DNA of 9,290 bases, from positions 1-9,290 of the forward strand of contig JAJYMU010000147.1 in the NCBI GenBank assembly GCA_021786655.1. The letters run 5' to 3'. Below, piece by piece: positions 7,519 to 9,290 of this stretch. The DNA comes from Bacteroidota bacterium. GTDB lineage: Bacteria; Bacteroidota; Ignavibacteria; Ignavibacteriales; Melioribacteraceae. Position 1 is the stretch's first letter. The number at the start of each line of letters is the position of its first letter. Under the pieces are notes generated by a model. The model was given only the letters and a program-made list of their open reading frames with translations. It searched no databases and was not told the origin of the DNA. The position numbers and the translations under genes were made by a program.

Positions 7519-8594
7519 TTTTTATCTCCGCTTTTCCATTGTGCAAGTCTGTTGAAGAAATTTACTTTTACCACACCGGAATCTGTGCCGAGCCATAAAT
7601 TTATTCCGTCAAAGTAGATTGCATAAATTGTGCGCGGAATCCTTTCATCGTTAACCGGAATCACCCTGTTGGTCAGCCGGTTGATGATGACTAGTCCGCG
7701 TCCGTACGCCTCTTTTGTATTTTTACCAAACTGATATAACGACACCCAAATATAATTCCCCGTACGTTCTAAATCATATATGCCGTTACCGGTTAAGCCT
7801 TTTCTGCTGTCGAAGAGATACCATTCATTTTTTCTGTTGAAACGGAATAAGCCGCCCACGTTGAATTCCGGATGATCGGGCGTTACGAATTCATCGAGTC
7901 CCAGCCAAACATAATTTCTTTCAAGCAGAATTGACGAAACCGACACTTGATCGCCTTGACCGTTGAAGTAATTGAATTTGTTGTCGTAGAACGAATCGGC
8001 ATCGCGGTCATGAAGGTTGCGCGATTTATCATACTTGTGAAGTCCTCCTTCGGTTCCGAACCAAACGAGCGAATCGCCGTCAACTTGTATCGCTTTAAAA
8101 TTATTTGTTTTCTCGTTTCCGCGCACGGTTAAATCGTAATCCGTGTATCTGTTATTTTTCAATTCAAGTTTGGTTAAGTATTTGAATCTGCCGATCCACA
8201 GCGCCTTTTCATATTTGTCGTAAGCTAAAACTCTAATCCAGTTTGCAAGTTGACCGCCGAGCGCAAATTTTCTTTTCGTCCAGGTGTCGGTTCTTTTGTT
8301 CAGAATAAATAATCCGTCGGTTGAACCGGCCCAAATGTAGTTGTTGTTTGCGGCGATGCAGTAAAAGTAATCCAACTGCAAATTTCCGCGCGATGTTGAA
8401 TACTGCCGCCACTCGTTTGTTTTGGATATGTATTCGTAAACACCGTTTCCGTTTGTTGCGAACCAGAGATTTGTTCCGTTGCTTGTAATGTCTGTAACCT
8501 GTGCGCCGGGAAGAAAAAATTCAAGGTCTGCTTTGTCTTGCGCGTAAAGTAATGTTGAAAAGAACAACAGAAATACTGCGGCAAATTTATTCAT
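7515..8594 (-). CDS. Secreted seven-bladed beta-propeller protein (two-component-regulator-propeller type), function unknown
   Basis: A 359-residue exported protein. Residues 1-18 are a classical signal peptide: Lys3, a hydrophobic core at 4-16, and probable cleavage after Tyr-Ala before Gln19. There is no lipobox Cys. The mature part carries seven repeats with a Leu/Ile/Val-Trp-hydrophobic-Gly/Ala anchor: NLWFAT (42), YIWAGS (86), ALWIGR (131), LVWFGT (176), YVWLGL (228), YIWVSL (281) and NLWLGT (332). Most are followed by a G-h-h-x-h strand and a Trp/Tyr-rich turn. This is the pattern of Reg_prop blades found in the periplasmic sensors of hybrid two-component proteins, and seven copies would make one closed propeller. 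The usual Y_Y_Y domain, membrane helix and kinase are absent. Residues 196-204 (DRDADSFYD) resemble a DxDxDxxxD calcium loop. It is the first gene of the coupled block and overlaps rfaE1 by ATGA. Ligand and role are not readable from the sequence. Secretion and propeller fold are confident; any sensing or scaffolding role is inference. Confidence 0.85.
   Translation of the reverse strand: MNKFAAVFLLFFSTLLYAQDKADLEFFLPGAQVTDITSNGTNLWFATNGNGVYEYISKTNEWRQYSTSRGNLQLDYFYCIAANNNYIWAGSTDGLFILNKRTDTWTKRKFALGGQLANWIRVLAYDKYEKALWIGRFKYLTKLELKNNRYTDYDLTVRGNEKTNNFKAIQVDGDSLVWFGTEGGLHKYDKSRNLHDRDADSFYDNKFNYFNGQGDQVSVSSILLERNYVWLGLDEFVTPDHPEFNVGGLFRFNRKNEWYLFDSRKGLTGNGIYDLERTGNYIWVSLYQFGKNTKEAYGRGLVIINRLTNRVIPVNDERIPRTIYAIYFDGINLWLGTDSGVVKVNFFNRLAQWKSGDKK
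7526..7529 (-). promoter_or_regulatory. Shine-Dalgarno of rfaE1 (GGAG)
   Basis: On the minus strand GGAG lies 7 bases before the ATG at 7518, inside the last codons of the propeller gene. It is the clearest ribosome binding site in the window and fixes the rfaE1 start. The other genes show only weak or no such sequence. Confidence 0.6.
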
Positions 8595-8678
8595 ACGTTC
8601 TTGATCCCGTAAACGATATAAGTTAAGAATTCAAATAGAAATTTAATACTAAGATACTAGTGAATGAAATGGGAAAAT
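8595..8678 (-). promoter_or_regulatory. Intergenic region, presumed promoter of the propeller-rfaE1-rfaE2-tamB-rnr block
   Basis: This 84-base AT-rich gap is the only noncoding stretch of any size, and the only place a promoter for the five overlapping genes could lie outside coding sequence. I see no -35/-10 pair with good spacing, no exact Bacteroidota TTTG/TAnnTTTG pair, and no terminator hairpin after the LipM gene. Read-through from upstream is therefore possible. TAGTAT occurs twice on the minus strand (8659-8654 and 8651-8646), one helical turn short at 8-base spacing. TATATC lies nearer the start. None is strong enough to name as a -10 box. Purine-rich GGGA about 10 bases before the ATG may serve as a weak ribosome site. 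Confidence 0.35.
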
Positions 8679-9290
8679 TTATTTTTGGATAGCCAATTCG
8701 TGAGCTGATTTTTCGAACCTGATCTGCCATTCCAATTCAAATCCAATTATCAGACATGTTTTCAGTTTCTCATAATCGGTTTTTTCACCAAGTATAGTTT
8801 CGATCTCGGTTGTTTTTTCAGTTAAGTCAATTCGTAATTGGTCAATTGTCATTGCATCTAAATTCAGATAGTCGGAAAGTTCTCTGTGCTTTATTCCACA
8901 CAAAATTGATCCATGTTGGAGAATAACATTGTTCAGTTTTCTCTGCGCGCTACCAATTATCTTCTTGCCGTTGAACTTCACTTCGTTTCTAGCAATGCTT
9001 GCAAAGCACAAAACGCCGGATGGTTCTTCGAGAAGTTTCGGAAAATTGGGTTGATAGTTTTCCAACTCGGATTTTGCGAGAAGGGGATTATAGATTTCAA
9101 GTCCCCGCATTAAAGCGGCGGAAATCTTAAAATAAATTTCGCGGGGAGAAAATTGGTGATTCAGCGGTAACACAACAGAGTAAGTCAGTTCTTCTGCATG
9201 AAGAATTGCGCGGCCACCCGTGGGACGTTTTACAACATCTATTCCGTCACCCACTGCTCGATCGAGATTGATATCGCCGAAACTTTGGTT
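8679..9290 (-). CDS. lipM: Lipoate/octanoate transfer protein of the LplA/LipM family, probably octanoyltransferase LipM; 5' end beyond the window
   Basis: The frame is open from base 9290 to TAA at 8681-8679, giving 203 visible residues. The true start lies to the right; the GTG at 9254 is an internal Val codon, because family sequence (FGDINLDRA) continues upstream of it. The enzyme is expected to move octanoate from acyl carrier protein to lipoyl domains such as GcvH at the start of lipoate synthesis. Visible motifs, numbered within the fragment, are VVKRPTGGRAILH (19-31), typical of the BPL/LplA/LipB fold, and a Cys at 95 in LCFAS. That Cys sits where LipM has its acyl-thioester Cys. GKKIIGSAQRK (108-118) holds the conserved Lys, and ILQHGSIL follows closely. 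The Cys and the QHGS block favour LipM over ATP-dependent LplA, which I cannot exclude. It lies 84 bases upstream of the propeller gene on the same strand; a functional link to the envelope genes is not evident. Confidence 0.85.
   Translation of the reverse strand, partial: NQSFGDINLDRAVGDGIDVVKRPTGGRAILHAEELTYSVVLPLNHQFSPREIYFKISAALMRGLEIYNPLLAKSELENYQPNFPKLLEEPSGVLCFASIARNEVKFNGKKIIGSAQRKLNNVILQHGSILCGIKHRELSDYLNLDAMTIDQLRIDLTEKTTEIETILGEKTDYEKLKTCLIIGFELEWQIRFEKSAHELAIQK

Noticed and set aside
8300..8584. 94-codon minus-strand frame inside the propeller gene
   Set aside because: It is a shifted frame of the same DNA. The 359-residue frame holds the signal peptide and all seven blades, so there is no reason to infer a frameshift.
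8647..8660. Possible hairpin terminator after the LipM gene
   Set aside because: Only about four base pairs (ACTA/TAGT) can form, with no GC-rich stem and no following T-run.
9252..9254. GTG as the start of the LipM-like gene
   Set aside because: The frame stays open to the window edge and the residues upstream (FGDINLDRA) fit the family, so the gene is truncated by the window and this codon is internal.
1..9290. Mobile element, CRISPR array, tRNA/rRNA or defence system
   Set aside because: No transposase, integrase, regular repeat-spacer pattern, terminal inverted repeats or RNA-gene signature was seen; the window is filled by conserved housekeeping-type genes.

Overview
The window suggests a Gram-negative bacterium of the Bacteroidota/Ignavibacteriota (FCB) type. 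This rests on several things: a TamB-family inner-to-outer-membrane protein, separate HldA- and HldC-type heptose enzymes, a secreted propeller of the 'two-component regulator propeller' class with a signal peptide ending in YAQ, moderately AT-rich coding DNA, and mostly weak Shine-Dalgarno sequences. The phylum is an inference. No rRNA or other taxonomic marker is present.

Every gene that can be supported lies on the minus strand, so the window reads right to left. At the right edge is the C-terminal part of a LipM-type octanoyltransferase, cut by the window end (9290 down to 8679). An 84-base gap follows (8678-8595), which is the only noncoding stretch and probably holds the promoter for what follows. 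Then come five tightly packed genes: a secreted seven-bladed propeller protein (8594-7515), the heptose-7-phosphate kinase RfaE1/HldA (7518-6523), the heptose-1-phosphate nucleotidyltransferase RfaE2/HldC (6526-6044), a 1494-residue TamB-like protein (6044-1560), and the first 520 residues of ribonuclease R (1560-1), cut by the left window edge.

All four junctions in this block overlap. Propeller/rfaE1 and rfaE1/rfaE2 share ATGA (4 bases). rfaE2/tamB and tamB/rnr share one A in TAATG. This argues for one polycistronic mRNA with coupled translation. Three of the products act on or in the envelope: two make ADP-activated heptose for LPS-type glycans, and TamB is linked to outer-membrane biogenesis or lipid transport. 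The propeller is exported. RNase R is the odd member, being a cytoplasmic 3'-5' exoribonuclease.

There is no mobile element, CRISPR array, tRNA, rRNA or clear terminator. I do not see a convincing undescribed system. The most unusual items are the stand-alone propeller with a calcium-loop-like acidic motif, its coupling to the heptose/TamB genes, and the hard-wired translation of RNase R behind TamB.
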